Assembly: GCF_051020765.1 (NCBI RefSeq)
Contig: NC_134939.1
Location: 1,700,901 to 1,764,900, forward strand
Source of the DNA: Lasioglossum baleicum
Taxonomy: Eukaryota > Arthropoda > Insecta > Hymenoptera > Halictidae
Length of the DNA: 64,000 nt
Direction of reading: 5' to 3'
Made by a program: the position numbers and the translations under genes. Of the stretch, positions 1-10,153 are shown in pieces. The notes under the pieces were generated by a model. The model saw nothing but the letters and a program-made list of their open reading frames with translations, made no database searches and was not told the origin of the DNA. The number at the start of each line of letters is the position of its first letter. The first letter of the stretch is position 1.

Positions 1-2115
1 AATTATTCAGCCACGGAAAAAGAATGTTTAGCAATGGTATACGCCGTCATATATTTCCGACCATATGTGTACGGAACAAAATTCACATTGGTTACAGATC
101 ATCGACCATTAGTTTGGCTACATTCTGTGAAAGATCCGACATCAAGACTCATGAAATGGAAGCTCCGACTATTAGAATATGATTATCAGGTCGTCCATAA
201 ATCTGGAAAAACAAATAAGAATGCTGATGCATTGTCACGTAATCCTACTTCCATCTGTTTACCACTCACCCCGAGGGAACTCAAAGACCCCGATTTTAAA
301 ATCCAAATACCGAAAACAGCTGTCGACGCTGGTTCAATAGGACAACGCGTCAGACAACTACATCGAGACCGAGAAAAACGGCCGAAATATCAACAAACAA
401 GCAGCAGTTCAGATGAGACGGAACAACCCGCCCTGGGGAAGGTTCAACACTCACCAATTATTAACATAAATAGAACTCTTCCGAGTTTATCTAAAGAGAT
501 AGTGATGCCAGACGAAGATCAGGACAACGCACACCATTTTTTGCCCGCAGCAAACTCCACGGAAATTTTTTCTACGGATAAGAATACGACCTTATCTGGT
601 GATTTAATTTCGTTTGAGGAGCCACTGGAAAACACCGTTATAGAGAATAGGAACAATTTACAGGAGGATGTACCCAACATACCGCAGGTACCATTTCCTG
701 AAATAGGTGGAATTTTGCAACCCAACGTAATTCGATTTCCAAACAATATAATACGCAAAGCAAGGACGCGGCAACTACCTGATCGCACAGCCGACCCTTA
801 CCCATTCTTTGACGCCGATACCGATGGTTCTTCTACCGAAACTGACCTGGAAGCGCCGCCGGAACCGAAACAGAGGATTAGCATTTCTTCAAACACCCTT
901 ACCGCAAAGGAAGACCATTATGTACATTTCATATCAGCTGATCGCAACCTAATAACCCCCGTAGGAAAACTGTTACTGGACACGGGATTGATAAATAAGC
1001 AAGAACTTTTAGCTGCACGACCGAAAAAGGGACAGGTCATAATTTCAAACAATGGGTTATTTAAAACCTTCAGCATTGTAATTTCCGATAACTTCTATGA
1101 TAAACCAAAAGGATTGGATATAATTAATGGATTGAAAACTCTTCAATCTGCTTTAGAACAAAATAGGAGCAAATCTTTTCGAATATCCGCCACCGGAGAT
1201 CATCATAAATCATCGCCTGATGAACTTTTCAAAGCATTAAAAGAAGTCTTTACAGATTCAACTTATCAAATTACAATATGTAACTGTGTTATTACTACAC
1301 CTTCCGTAGAAGACAGGCAAGAAATCATCCATGAAGCACATGATAGCCTAATAGGAGGGCATAAAGGAGTTACAAAAACCTACAATCGCATTCGATCAAG
1401 ATTTCATTGGCCGCACATGCGCAACGAAATTCAGGATTACATCCGAAAATGTAAAAGTTGTCAGGAGCAAAAATTAGTCAGAACGAAAACTCGACAACCT
1501 ATGTTGATCACCGACACACCGTTGGACGCATTTGAAAAAATTTCATTAGATACCGTTGGACCATTACCAATTACACCTGGAGGGAACCGATACATTCTCA
1601 CCATGCAGGACAATCTAACCAAATATTGTATTGCAGTAGCGATACCTAATATCCGAGCCACTACCATCGCAGATGCTTTTGCACGGCATTTTATTGCAAT
1701 ATATGGGACACCTCGAGCCATACTCACGGATAAGGGAACCAGCTTTATTGGAACTCTTATGACAAATCTGTCAGAAATATTCAAGATTAAACAAATCACC
1801 ACCTCCGGATACCGACCACAAACTAATGGATCATTGGAGCGAAGCCATATTGTTCTTACAGAATACCTCAAACACTATATGGAGAACTACGAGGATTGGG
1901 ATTTATTAATTCCGTTTGCAATGTTTTCTTATAACACGTCTGTTCATGAAGCTACCAACTTCACACCATATGAATTAATTTTTGGTAAACAGGCTCGAGA
2001 GCCAACCTCATTTCCAACCGGTACAATTTTGAAGACATATGGAGACTATTTATCGGAACTAATAACAAATATAGTCCGAATCCGTAATATAGCAGCAAAT
2101 GGAAACCATGCATAA
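1..2115 (+). CDS. pol: gypsy pol polyprotein, 3' portion (RNase H tail + integrase), partial
   Basis: The frame is open from base 1, so the protein begins outside the window. Bases 1-230 encode the end of the RNase H/reverse transcriptase region (ATEKE, TDHRPLVWL and NADALSR motifs). A long, low-complexity, acidic spacer of roughly 300 residues follows, to about base 1300. Next is the integrase zinc finger (HEAHD...GGHKG, then CKSC at about 1450-1465). The integrase core shows the catalytic triad as D (1549), D (1729) and E (1837), a DX35E spacing typical of LTR-element integrases. The frame stops soon after the core. Relatives normally carry a further C-terminal domain, so this copy looks truncated. 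Integrase inserts the cDNA into chromosomes. Residue positions are read directly; the truncation is inferred from the family. Confidence 0.9.
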   Translation, partial: NYSATEKECLAMVYAVIYFRPYVYGTKFTLVTDHRPLVWLHSVKDPTSRLMKWKLRLLEYDYQVVHKSGKTNKNADALSRNPTSICLPLTPRELKDPDFKIQIPKTAVDAGSIGQRVRQLHRDREKRPKYQQTSSSSDETEQPALGKVQHSPIININRTLPSLSKEIVMPDEDQDNAHHFLPAANSTEIFSTDKNTTLSGDLISFEEPLENTVIENRNNLQEDVPNIPQVPFPEIGGILQPNVIRFPNNIIRKARTRQLPDRTADPYPFFDADTDGSSTETDLEAPPEPKQRISISSNTLTAKEDHYVHFISADRNLITPVGKLLLDTGLINKQELLAARPKKGQVIISNNGLFKTFSIVISDNFYDKPKGLDIINGLKTLQSALEQNRSKSFRISATGDHHKSSPDELFKALKEVFTDSTYQITICNCVITTPSVEDRQEIIHEAHDSLIGGHKGVTKTYNRIRSRFHWPHMRNEIQDYIRKCKSCQEQKLVRTKTRQPMLITDTPLDAFEKISLDTVGPLPITPGGNRYILTMQDNLTKYCIAVAIPNIRATTIADAFARHFIAIYGTPRAILTDKGTSFIGTLMTNLSEIFKIKQITTSGYRPQTNGSLERSHIVLTEYLKHYMENYEDWDLLIPFAMFSYNTSVHEATNFTPYELIFGKQAREPTSFPTGTILKTYGDYLSELITNIVRIRNIAANGNHA

Positions 2116-2348
2116 CGATCTTCTAAGGAGCAGGACTACCTCCACCGACAGCAGTCTCTACCTGAGCACCACCTAGCAATAAGTACACTTACACCTACAC
2201 TACACTCGTTAAAAATTTTTTCTCTTCAGTTTATTTTTTTTTCTCTCCACTTTTTTCTTTTTTTTCTTAAAGTCTATTGTATCTAGGACGTTTCCTTCCT
2301 GATGAGAAAGCATCACGGGAACCGCGATGTTTCTTCTTGGTGGGGAGA
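2116..2348 (+). other. untranslated stretch and polypurine tract of element 1
   Basis: No reading frame here. It contains T-rich tracts (2216-2270) and ends in the purine run GGTGGGGAGA at 2339-2348, directly against the LTR start. This is the expected plus-strand primer (polypurine tract) of an LTR retroelement. A small hairpin TGATG/CATCA lies near 2300-2315. Confidence 0.7.
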
Positions 2349-2550
2349 TGTTACGGATGACGAACAGGTGTTCAATATCATCTCTGGCAGGAACCGTCCT
2401 AGATAAACGAACAGAGTTTTTCCCTAGATAAATCTACATAATTGTTTAGGTTAGTTTAGGGCCCAAACGTACGCACGACCAACTGGTCGTTGACAAAATA
2501 CGAATGTTCACTTGAAGGGTACTGACAAGTACCACCCGTCATTGCAGGGC

Positions 2551-2558
2551 TATATAAG
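2551..2558 (+). promoter_or_regulatory. LTR TATA box
   Basis: TATATAAG sits about 200 bp into the LTR, followed by a pyrimidine-rich TTCTACTCT stretch about 20-25 bp downstream that could hold the start site. The sequence is read directly; promoter function is inferred from its position in the LTR. Confidence 0.6.
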
Positions 2559-2964
2559 CCCTTACATTTCTACTCTCGGGGGCTAGTACTGTCGTAATCA
2601 CGAATAGTGTCGCGTCGTGCTGCATCTCGGAAGTCAACTACCAGTGAGATCGGACGTTCGTTCCTTTTGAATCAAAGTTTAACCGTACAGATTCCGCGAG
2701 TTCGGTCTAAAATCTGTTAGGCAGTGACAAGGTTGCTCCGAGTCCCCCGCATTGCCAGTGCGTCAACACCGTGCGTCTTAGCTTAGGTAATATCACCTTT
2801 CAATTTCTTTCCTATTCTAAATTCAGTTCATTCGCGACACAAATACACTTGTAGAACGAAACTCTATAGTAAGAATATATTTGTCTTCTTTGATAATTAA
2901 CTCAAATTCATTAAACCCATAATTATCGTCCAATATCCTAACCAAGTAATTGAACGTCCCCACA

Positions 2965-2994
2965 TGATACAATCTTACCGCTCGGATTGTATCA
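2965..2994 (+). other. perfect 10-bp stem hairpin in LTR
   Basis: TGATACAATC (2965-2974) and GATTGTATCA (2985-2994) pair perfectly around a 10-nt loop. It lies just upstream of the hairpin array, in the presumed R-U5 part of the LTR RNA. Confidence 0.7.
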
Positions 2995-3033
2995 ATTAAA
3001 TTATACTAGTTACGAGGCTTACTAATTATCCTA

Positions 3034-3327
3034 GCAATTCCCTGATTAACCATCAGGTTCTTTCGCGACATTCCAATTGTCCGAACAGAGATTTATCCAA
3101 CCTAGCGGCTCCCCAGTTTCGCATTGGGTTCGTCCGCATCCTAACAGCTCCCTGATTTCGCATCAGGTTCGTCTGTGCTATTATACAACATCCTAGCAGC
3201 TCCCCGGTTTTGCATCGGGTTCGTCTGCGTTTGACTCCATTCCTAGAGGCTCCCTGACTTCGCGTCAGGTTCGTCCTCGCTGTCAGTAATCCTAGCGGCT
3301 CCCCAATTTTGCATTGGGTTCGTCCGC
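3034..3327 (+). repeat. array of six covarying hairpins in the LTR
   Basis: Six units of about 50 nt each read CCTA, outer stem (4 bp), CTC, inner stem (6 bp), 5-nt loop (mostly TTYGC), inner stem, TTCGT, outer stem. Inner stems are CCTGAT/ATCAGG, CCCAGT/ATTGGG, CCTGAT/ATCAGG, CCCGGT/ATCGGG, CCTGAC/GTCAGG and CCCAAT/ATTGGG. Outer stems of units 2-6 are GCGG/CCGC, ACAG/CTGT, GCAG/CTGC, GAGG/CCTC and GCGG/CCGC. Changes on one side are matched on the other, while the CTC and TTCGT internal loops stay constant. Unit 1 (3034-3066) has a weak outer stem. A further hairpin GGGT-AATA-ACCC follows at 3362-3373. Confidence 0.85.
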
Positions 3328-3568
3328 GTTCCTTAACTAACAAATTTATATCATATTCCTAGGGTAATAACCCTTCGCCGGCCACTCGTGCTACTCGCGG
3401 CCCTGGCTCGTAACAGTTTTATTGTTCTAATAAATTAAGTTCATTAAATACAATTATAATCAATGTCTGTTGAATTGTTGCTTCGCACTTCTGACTTTTG
3501 ACGTAACACTTAAAACTTGATATTATTAGAAATGTAGTATTTAGAAATAATTATGTTGGAAATGATCG

Positions 3569-3575
<7 letters not shown>

Positions 3576-3631
<56 letters not shown>
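3576..3631. repeat. (TC)n microsatellite
   Basis: About 28 uninterrupted TC dinucleotides. The stretch 3416-4060 around it shows no gene. Confidence 0.95.
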
Positions 3632-3635
<4 letters not shown>

Positions 3636-4059
3636 GTCACAGTGTCTTTCTAGTGTTTTTTATCGCTTCAAATAATGTCAGAAATGCTGAAAATAATTCC
3701 AATCTTCAAAAACTATATTTTAATTTTATATTATTTAATGTTGTTATTTATTAATTTAGTAGAGGTGTGGTCGTGTGGGTTTCCGATTTGACTTTGACAC
3801 TGGATCAGATCAGTAAACACCAATATGGCGGCGCTTTTACCTGTCAAAAAGGTTTGAAATCGCTTAACTTTACATGCGTATAACTTTTGAACGAATGAAT
3901 GCCGCGCTGTAAAACTTGCATTCTTAGATTTCATTCGTCAAAATGTACAGAACTGTATAAAAAAGTGCAAAATTTTTCGTCCCAAAAGGAAAAGAATAAC
4001 CATGAAATAATAAAATCAAAGCTCAAGGGAGAATGTTTTAACTTTAAACTCTGGAAATG

Positions 4060-4336
4060 ATCCATACTAATTGCTAAGCCGCACGATCTTTAACTCTTTG
4101 CATTAGGAGATATTTTAACTCGAAATTAAACATTTCTTCCGTCCTAGAATAATTCCATTCTACATATATTAATCCTTCTCTTTGTATCAATATAAAATTG
4201 ATATAATACCTCACACAATACTTAAATGTTTAGTAATTGATTAGATACCAACATATTTAGTAATGTAAACAATATTTTGAATAATGATACAGCAATTTTT
4301 AGTGGCAACTCTCTTTGAGTCACCATTAAATTATAT
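4060..4336 (+). repeat. dispersed repeat A, copy 1
   Basis: This segment recurs at 5020-5184 plus 6643-6727, and parts recur at 12420-12497, 38795-38868 and 63830-63929. Shared landmarks are AACTCGAAATTAAACATTTC, TAATTGATTAGATA and AATATTTTGAATAATG, followed by a tail of the form CGAGTGCAAAGGGTTA in several copies. It has no coding frame. The family is not recognised; copies repeatedly act as the target of other elements. Confidence 0.65.
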
Positions 4337-4864
4337 GGGTTACCATGGGTTCGTCGACAACTCATTTGACCGACACTGTTTTGATCGACACGATTTGACC
4401 GACAGTAACTTTCGTCGACACTATGTTTTTGTCGATATTGTGAAATCGTCGACAAATGATTTGACCGACACTATGTTTTCATAGACACGGTAAAATTGTA
4501 TTTGTCAAATTGTTCATTTGTGTGCACCTATTAATAAAGCTTGTTTATTTCAAGAAATGCTTTGTACTTCTCTTTATTTTTTATTATACAAGCAACTAAA
4601 TGCGTCTAGAACATAAGAGGGATAATAATGATTAGTCAACATTAGCAAATACGAATCAAACCTGTCGCTAAACACGGACTGTCGATGAAAGCAGCAGACG
4701 TCAACAATTTGACCGTGTCTATGAAAACATAGTGTCGGTCAAATCATTTGTCGACGATTTCACAATGTCGAGGAAAACAGTGTCGACGAAAGTTATCGTC
4801 GGTCAAATCGTGTCGATCAAAACAGTGTCGGTCAAATGAGTTGTCGACGAACCCATGGTAACCC
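4337..4864. mobile_element. MITE with ~160-bp terminal inverted repeats
   Basis: The ends GGGTTACCATGGGTTCG and CGAACCCATGGTAACCC are exact inverted repeats. The arms (about 4337-4495 and 4705-4864) carry alternating short motifs TTTGACCGACA and TTCGTCGACA several times each. It has no transposase, so it is non-autonomous. The flanks do not give a clean duplication. Confidence 0.75.
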
Positions 4865-5019
4865 ACATTATACATGTATAGGGATTTATCATACATATTT
4901 GCAACAGAACAGCAATATCATTGAAAAATAATTTCCGGTTGTCGTTAATACATGTACTTACCTAATAATATTTAGTATAATAAGGATTAACTCGAAATTA
5001 AGTGTCTGAATATATTCAA

Positions 5020-5184
5020 TATGAATCCTTTGTATTTGAAGCTATTTTAACTCGAAAATTAAACATTTCTTCCGACCTAGAATAATTCCATTCTATATTA
5101 ATCCTTCTCTTTGTATGAATACGAAATTGATATAATACCTCACGCAATACTGAAATGTTTAGTAATTGGTTAGACACCGATATA
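5020..5184 (+). repeat. dispersed repeat A, copy 2, left part
   Basis: Matches copy 1 from its AACTCGAAAATTAAACATTTC part to TTAGTAATTGGTTAGACACC. It is then interrupted by the CAGGGTGG element and resumes at 6643, which shows the repeat was there first. Confidence 0.7.
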
Positions 5185-5519
5185 CAGGGTGGTTCACGCA
5201 ACTTGTACACCTATACATATAACTTCCACAGTACGCGTTGCGCAAAAAAGTTTTGTATACAGAAGTTGCATGGACTGAAGGGATACATTATTGTAGTGTA
5301 TTTATTTTTCTTACAGGTGGAAGCGTTTCGAAGATTTTAAGGTCAACCTTATTTTCTTAAATGGAATACTATATTTTTTATACCAAAATATGGAAGAATG
5401 TCGAATTCTGAGAACAAAAGTATTGACCTTCATTAGCCCTAAACCTAATAATAACGAGTAATTTCACTTTATTTCCTGAAAATTTTACACGTTAATTATT
5501 AGGTTTTGGGCTAATGAAG

Positions 5520-6397
5520 CCCAGATAGCACAAAGACGTTTTAAAGATGTCTTTGAGACGTCGGGAGTTGGACATTCAGACGTCTTGTAGATGTCACGAA
5601 TGTCCTACGAACATCTAGCGAACGTCTCCTGAAACTCTTGTGTTAGAAAACAGTACGTCTTAAAGACGTCTGTTTGACGTCCAGAAGAAGTTCAGGAGAT
5701 CTTTAAGACACCGCTAAAAAGTCTTAAAGGTCCATAAATGTTAATTAAATTAAAAGAAGGCAAGAGTGAAAATAGATATCGACAAAAACGAGTTTAGAGT
5801 TAAACCAAGAAATAGCTTTATTAGAAAAACGCATGTGGAATTGACATAAAAAGTGTAATAAAGATAACAATTGCAATTAAAATCACAACAAAAATAATAA
5901 AAATTGAAATTGCAATTAAAATCACAATAAAAATTGAGATTGGAATTGATATTGGAATTAGAATTGAAATTGAGATTGGAATTGAAATGGGAATTGGAAT
6001 TGAAGTGGAAATTGGAATTGGAATTAAAATAGAAATTGGAATTGAAATTGAAATTGAAATTAATATTGGAATTGAAATTGGAAGTAAAATTAAAATTGAA
6101 ATTGGAATTTGAATTTGAATTGGAATTGAAATTGGAAGTAAAATTAAAATTGAAATTGGAATTTGAATTTGAATTGGAATTGGAATTCGAATTGATTTTT
6201 TGAAATTGAAGCAAAAACTAACTCGAACAAATAATACCAATGCCAATACTTACTGCTAGATTATAGCTATACATATATAAAAACCACACTCTGTATGATC
6301 TTAAAGACGTTTTAAAGGCATCTTTTTAGGACGTAAGACTTTCAAACCTAAAATAGACGTAAAATGGGCGTCTTTAATGCGTCGTGTGTTATCTGGG
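5520..6397. mobile_element. CCCAGATA element with AGACGTCT motifs and microsatellite core
   Basis: The ends CCCAGATAGCACA and TGTGTTATCTGGG are inverted. Both sides are rich in AGACGTCT-like words (about 5535-5705 and 6300-6375). The centre is an AATTGAAATTGG-type array. Relatives: a one-sided fragment at 11582-11865 and a split copy at 45502-46140 plus 60450-60861. No coding capacity; superfamily unknown. Confidence 0.7.
5855..6195. repeat. degenerate (AATTGGAATTGA)n tandem array
   Basis: Runs of AATTGAAATTGGAATT with unit lengths of 6-12 bp. It gives long artificial open frames of Asn/Phe/Ser or Ile/Pro repeats on the minus strand, which I do not regard as genes. Confidence 0.9.
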
Positions 6398-6642
6398 AGC
6401 TCAATACTTTTTTACTCAGAATTCGACATTCTTCCATATTTTGGTATAAAAAATATAGTATTCCATTTAAGAAAACAAGGTCGACCTTCAAATCTCCGAA
6501 ACGCTTCCACCTGTAAGAAAAATAAATACACTACAATGATGTACTCGTTCAGACCATGCAACTTCTGTATACAAAACTTTTTCGTGCAATACACACTTTA
6601 GAAGTTATATGTATAGGTGTGCAAGTTGCGTGAACCAACCTG

Positions 6643-6727
6643 TATTTAGTAATGTGAACAATATTTTGAATAATGGTACAGCAATTTTTAGTGGTGCCTC
6701 AGAGTCGCCACTCGACTGCGAAGGGTT
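6643..6727 (+). repeat. dispersed repeat A, copy 2, right part
   Basis: Continues the copy interrupted at 5184. Contains AACAATATTTTGAATAATGG and ends GACTGCGAAGGGTTAAA. Confidence 0.65.
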
Positions 6728-7529
6728 AAATTACATCTAGCACATGTTGTGGTATTCACACGTCGATGAAATTTGGCAGACTGATACACGACAGTAACGG
6801 CATAAAGAATGACGCGCAAAGTCAATAAAGTCTATCTGATACCGACGTAGCAAAACTGATGGACTTCGGTTTCGTTTTTATAACGTCTCATATTTTTCGT
6901 TTTATGCTTTCCAGATCCTGTCTTGCCGCAAATGTAATATTAATATGATTTTAACGAAAGCGGCTTCATGCACTTATGCATATATTTTGCATGCTAAAAT
7001 AAAAGGAAAGTTATCTAATTGATAATACACAAGTATTTCAACATTACAAGTTATAGTTTTCCATTGAAGTACAAGAAATAAATGTTGTACTTTCAAATAT
7101 CTCATTAAAGTTCGTAGTACTTCGTAGTTTTTACACAAACTCCAACATTGCGAAACTCTATCTACCCCTCACTCATTTTTCCGTACTCAGTATGCTTCAC
7201 CCATTACATAATCCCATTTGTTGATATTAGCAGATCGAACAATAATGAAAATACCTGCACCCAACATGTAATCTGACTGGAATTCCTTCTACATGCTAAT
7301 TTTTGTGACTTTCTGTTATACAATAGATCAATTTCACAGTGACGAGCAGACCATTCTGAGGAGAATAAAAATGTAATCTTTAAATATGGCAAATGTTTTA
7401 CACCACTGTTTTGGTGCATATCGGGAAAATAGAACATAACTTTCAATGTTTTTCTCTCATACACAATACTTACGTAAATAACCACAATTATTAGTCCAGC
7501 GGCCCCCACAACATTTTTTTTTAAGTCGT
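6728..7529. other. no gene recognised
   Basis: AT-rich sequence. A short minus-strand open stretch (7204-7509) has no recognisable motif. Confidence 0.5.
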
Positions 7530-8111
7530 GCCCAAAACAATGCTTTTAGGTTAAAAGATAATCCGCCAAAATTTTAAATCGCTAACCCCTCATTTAAGGG
7601 TAATATGAGGGTAAACATCCTAAACTTTATAATCTTTTTTCTCAGTTGTGAATTAATATGTAAGCATAATTAATTAATATGAAGGGTAGAAACTACTCTA
7701 TGACGGGTAGAAAAAAATATTAATTTTGTTAAAGGTGGGGGTTGCAAGCAACCCTTTGTGTGAGTTACCTATCTAATATACCTGAAAGTTTCAAGATAAA
7801 GATAAAGTTTTGGGTTGGTGGAACATAGTTAAATAATAATTGAAAAACGAATGAAACTATTCCATTATAATATTATTGTACAATATATGGTGCAGTGTTT
7901 CTTACGACCCTAATAAATTATCTTTAAACTTATAGGTAAATATAAGTATTTTCGTTTTTTTCATCTTAACACCTTAATTAACAGCCGAAAAAAATGATGT
8001 TTAAAAATGAAAATGTAGTTTAGGATGTTTAGCCTCATATTACCCTTAAATGAGGCGTTAGCAGCTTAAAAGTTTCGGGGATTATCTTTTGACCTAAAAG
8101 CATTGTTTTGC
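7530..8111. mobile_element. palindromic MITE-like element
   Basis: CAAAACAATGCTTTTAGGTT near 7533 is mirrored by ACCTAAAAGCATTGTTTTG near 8092-8110, and CATTTAAGGGTAATATGAGG is mirrored at 8034-8053. The arms are about 90 bp with an AT-rich centre. The exact ends and the duplication are not resolved. Confidence 0.6.
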
Positions 8112-8857
8112 ATACGATATCAATAAAAATTGTATAAATTCAAAACGTACTAGATTCTGTCGTGTTTTATATCCCAGCAGTTCTTTGAAAATTTTCGAAA
8201 GCTATAATTGCATAAAGATCCGCAATCTAGTTATCACGTTATCAGACTAACTTCTGCTTCTGTATGACTTTTCGCACAATCTTGTTATTGAAATAAAATA
8301 TATAATTATATGACAAGAATAGATCACCATGGACTATGTAATAAAACAACCCGAACATACCATTCGTCTTCAGCATTCATTCTTTTCAGAGAACGCATTT
8401 AATGAGAGTATGGTGACTTGCATTACTAGCATAAAAAATCGTACATCAGTACAAACTACAGCTACGCCCACTTTAAGAAATCATGCTATTTTCTTACCTT
8501 CGTCGCTGTTGAAACTACTACTTAAAACAAATACATAATATTGAACACATTTTTAAATACAAACATCGACATTGCATTAAAATTTAGTAATTTTCTAAAA
8601 CAGTAATGCAAAAACATAGCTACTCGTAATAATATTACTGTTTTTTTATCTTCGGCCACATTGTCCGAAAATATTACTACTTCTTCCAAAGAAAATTTCG
8701 TAAATGGCTTACTTCGACTAATTTTTACAAGAACTTGTATCAAATAAAACTCTGTTTCAATAGTTCATCAATGAAAGATTTATGTATAATGTAATATAAT
8801 TTGTAAGAAAGTAATTGTTTGATTGGTGTTGAAATTGATAAGAGTGTATATTCAATA
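8112..8857. other. no gene recognised
   Basis: Short open stretches on both strands (for example 8329-8538 plus, 8522-8743 minus) lack recognisable domains. They could be intron or decayed sequence of the weak minus-strand gene candidate at 9848-10088. Confidence 0.4.
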
Positions 8858-9706
8858 ACACTGTCCAACAAATTTAAACTTTTTTTATGTTCCCTAATTA
8901 CTGTTGGGTCCGTCTTATAGTTTTCTGCGCTGATTCCGAATCTGTCCTTAATTTTTTTCCTAGACGCACAGTTTTTGAGAAACATGATTTTGGAAAAAAA
9001 ACATATTTTTCAACTTTAAACAAATATTGTGGTGTTACTATAAAAGATATTGAATTGTTCTTTACAGCAAAAGATTCTGTAGACTTTACCGAATACAGTG
9101 ATATCCAATATTAATACATTATGATTATGATAAGTTTGGAATGTCGACGTTTTTTTCGAACCAGAAAGCAAAATATCTTCGCCCGACATAGAACGCCTGT
9201 TCTAGCGGTAAGCGCCACTGGCGGCAACTCATGTCGGGCAAAGATATTTTGCTTTCTGGTTCGAAAAAAAGTCGACATTCCAAACTTGAAAGGGTGGTTT
9301 CTCAAGATAAAAGTCTGCTCTATCGCGTGGAATAGTTCGATTTCTCGCTGGACCATTATTTTTTGAGATAAATAGAAAAATATCTTCGAAAATTGGTGCA
9401 AAAGTGGTGTCTCTCCGTCTTTAATGCTTGTTTAAACATGTTTAAACAATCATAATGTATTAATATTGGATATCGCTGTATTCGGTAAAGTCTACAGAAT
9501 CTTTTGCTGTAAAGAACAATTCAATATCTTTTACAATAACACCACAATATTTGTTTAAAGTTGCAAAATATGTCTTTTTTTTTTAACTCCATTTTTTCAA
9601 AAACTGTGCGTCTAGGAAAAAAATTAAGGTTAGATTCGGAATCAGCGCAAAAAACTCTATAAGAACCACCCAACAGTAATTGTGGAACTTTGGTGTTGGA
9701 CAGTGT
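8858..9706. mobile_element. CACTGTCCAACA palindromic element, copy 1
   Basis: The ends ACACTGTCCAACA and TGTTGGACAGTGT (one base differs in this copy) bound an almost complete palindrome of 849 bp. Copies 2 (18067-19125) and 3 (51481-52547) share the arms, including GATTCCGAATCTG, TTTGCTGTAAAGAACAATTC and GAACCAGAAAGCAAAATATC. The centre is a GC-rich hairpin near 9200-9240. Open frames on both strands are mirror images of each other and not genes. Confidence 0.75.
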
Positions 9707-9847
9707 AATCATTAAATGTACACGATCAGAGTTCTGTTCTCTTGCTGGAAAGCTAATATCTTCGTGGTTTTCTGCGTTCTTATGTATATTTACTAAACAT
9801 AAAATAATAGATACAATAATTGAATTTCGAATTTAAAATTACCAGCT

Positions 9848-10088
9848 TTTGGAATACTTTCTGAATATGTATTCAAATCATTGCTGTAATTATGTTTTAC
9901 TTCCATCAGCATGTCAGTTAAGTCCAAGGGACTAAATTCAATTTTTGGTTTTCCACTTGTAACAACTAGCGTGCGTTGAATGGAATTCAACGAAATAATA
10001 AGAACAATAGCATCACACATGATATGAAAAAATAGAAACTGTTTAAATTTATTTTTCAGTCTTATACCAGCTATTTTCATCTTTTTCA
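9848..10088 (-). CDS. candidate internal exon of an unidentified gene
   Basis: On the minus strand an open frame of about 80 residues is bracketed by a plausible splice acceptor (TTACTACAG before 10088) and a donor (GCTG|GTAATT near 9848). It encodes a hydrophobic stretch (FFHIMCDAIVLIISL) followed by a polar stretch (VKHNYSNDLNTYSE). I do not recognise the protein. It may equally be a fortuitous open frame. It is given because it is the best non-transposon coding candidate in the window. Confidence 0.2.
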
Positions 10089-10153
10089 CTGTAGTAACAT
10101 CTGTGTATAGATATAATGATATGTGTGTCTGGAATTGGACACAAACACTGGAA

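Larger units (their letters stand above)
1..3415 (+). mobile_element. Ty3/gypsy LTR retrotransposon, 3' part (element 1)
   Basis: This is the 3' end of a gypsy-type element that enters from the left edge. It holds the end of pol (RNase H tail, spacer, integrase), a 233-bp untranslated stretch, a polypurine tract and a complete 3' LTR. The LTR starts TGTTACGG and ends CGTAACA, with a TGTTAC/GTAACA inverted end. The 5' LTR, gag, protease and most of the reverse transcriptase are outside the window, so the age and the target duplication cannot be judged. No env-like frame follows pol. Confidence 0.9.
2349..3415 (+). repeat. 3' LTR of element 1
   Basis: A 1067-bp LTR with TGTTAC...GTAACA ends, immediately downstream of a polypurine tract. 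It contains a TATA box at 2551, a perfect 10-bp stem hairpin at 2965-2994 and an array of six tandem hairpins at 3034-3327. It is unusually long and structured for a gypsy LTR. Only one copy is in the window, so the boundaries rest on the terminal inverted hexamer and the polypurine tract. Confidence 0.8.
5185..6642. mobile_element. CAGGGTGG inverted-repeat element (TA target), interrupted
   Basis: The ends CAGGGTGGTTCACGCAAC and GTTGCGTGAACCAACCTG are flanked by TA on both sides, as in Tc1/mariner-type elements. The arms are about 240 bp (5185-5425 and 6400-6642). It splits a copy of dispersed repeat A and is itself split by the CCCAGATA element at 5520-6397. No transposase is present. Confidence 0.75.

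Noticed and set aside
2288..2340. Possible hammerhead ribozyme (CTGATGAG followed by GAAA)
   Set aside because: The required stem II and the second conserved strand are not in place; the segment only forms a small TGATG/CATCA hairpin.
3053..3343. Minus-strand 96-residue frame with repeated TRCKTGE-like units
   Set aside because: It is the antisense of the LTR hairpin array; the periodicity comes from the repeat units.
5750..6246. Long minus-strand frames of Asn/Phe/Ser and Ile/Pro repeats
   Set aside because: They are frame artefacts of the AATTGAAATTGG tandem array, open in two frames at once.
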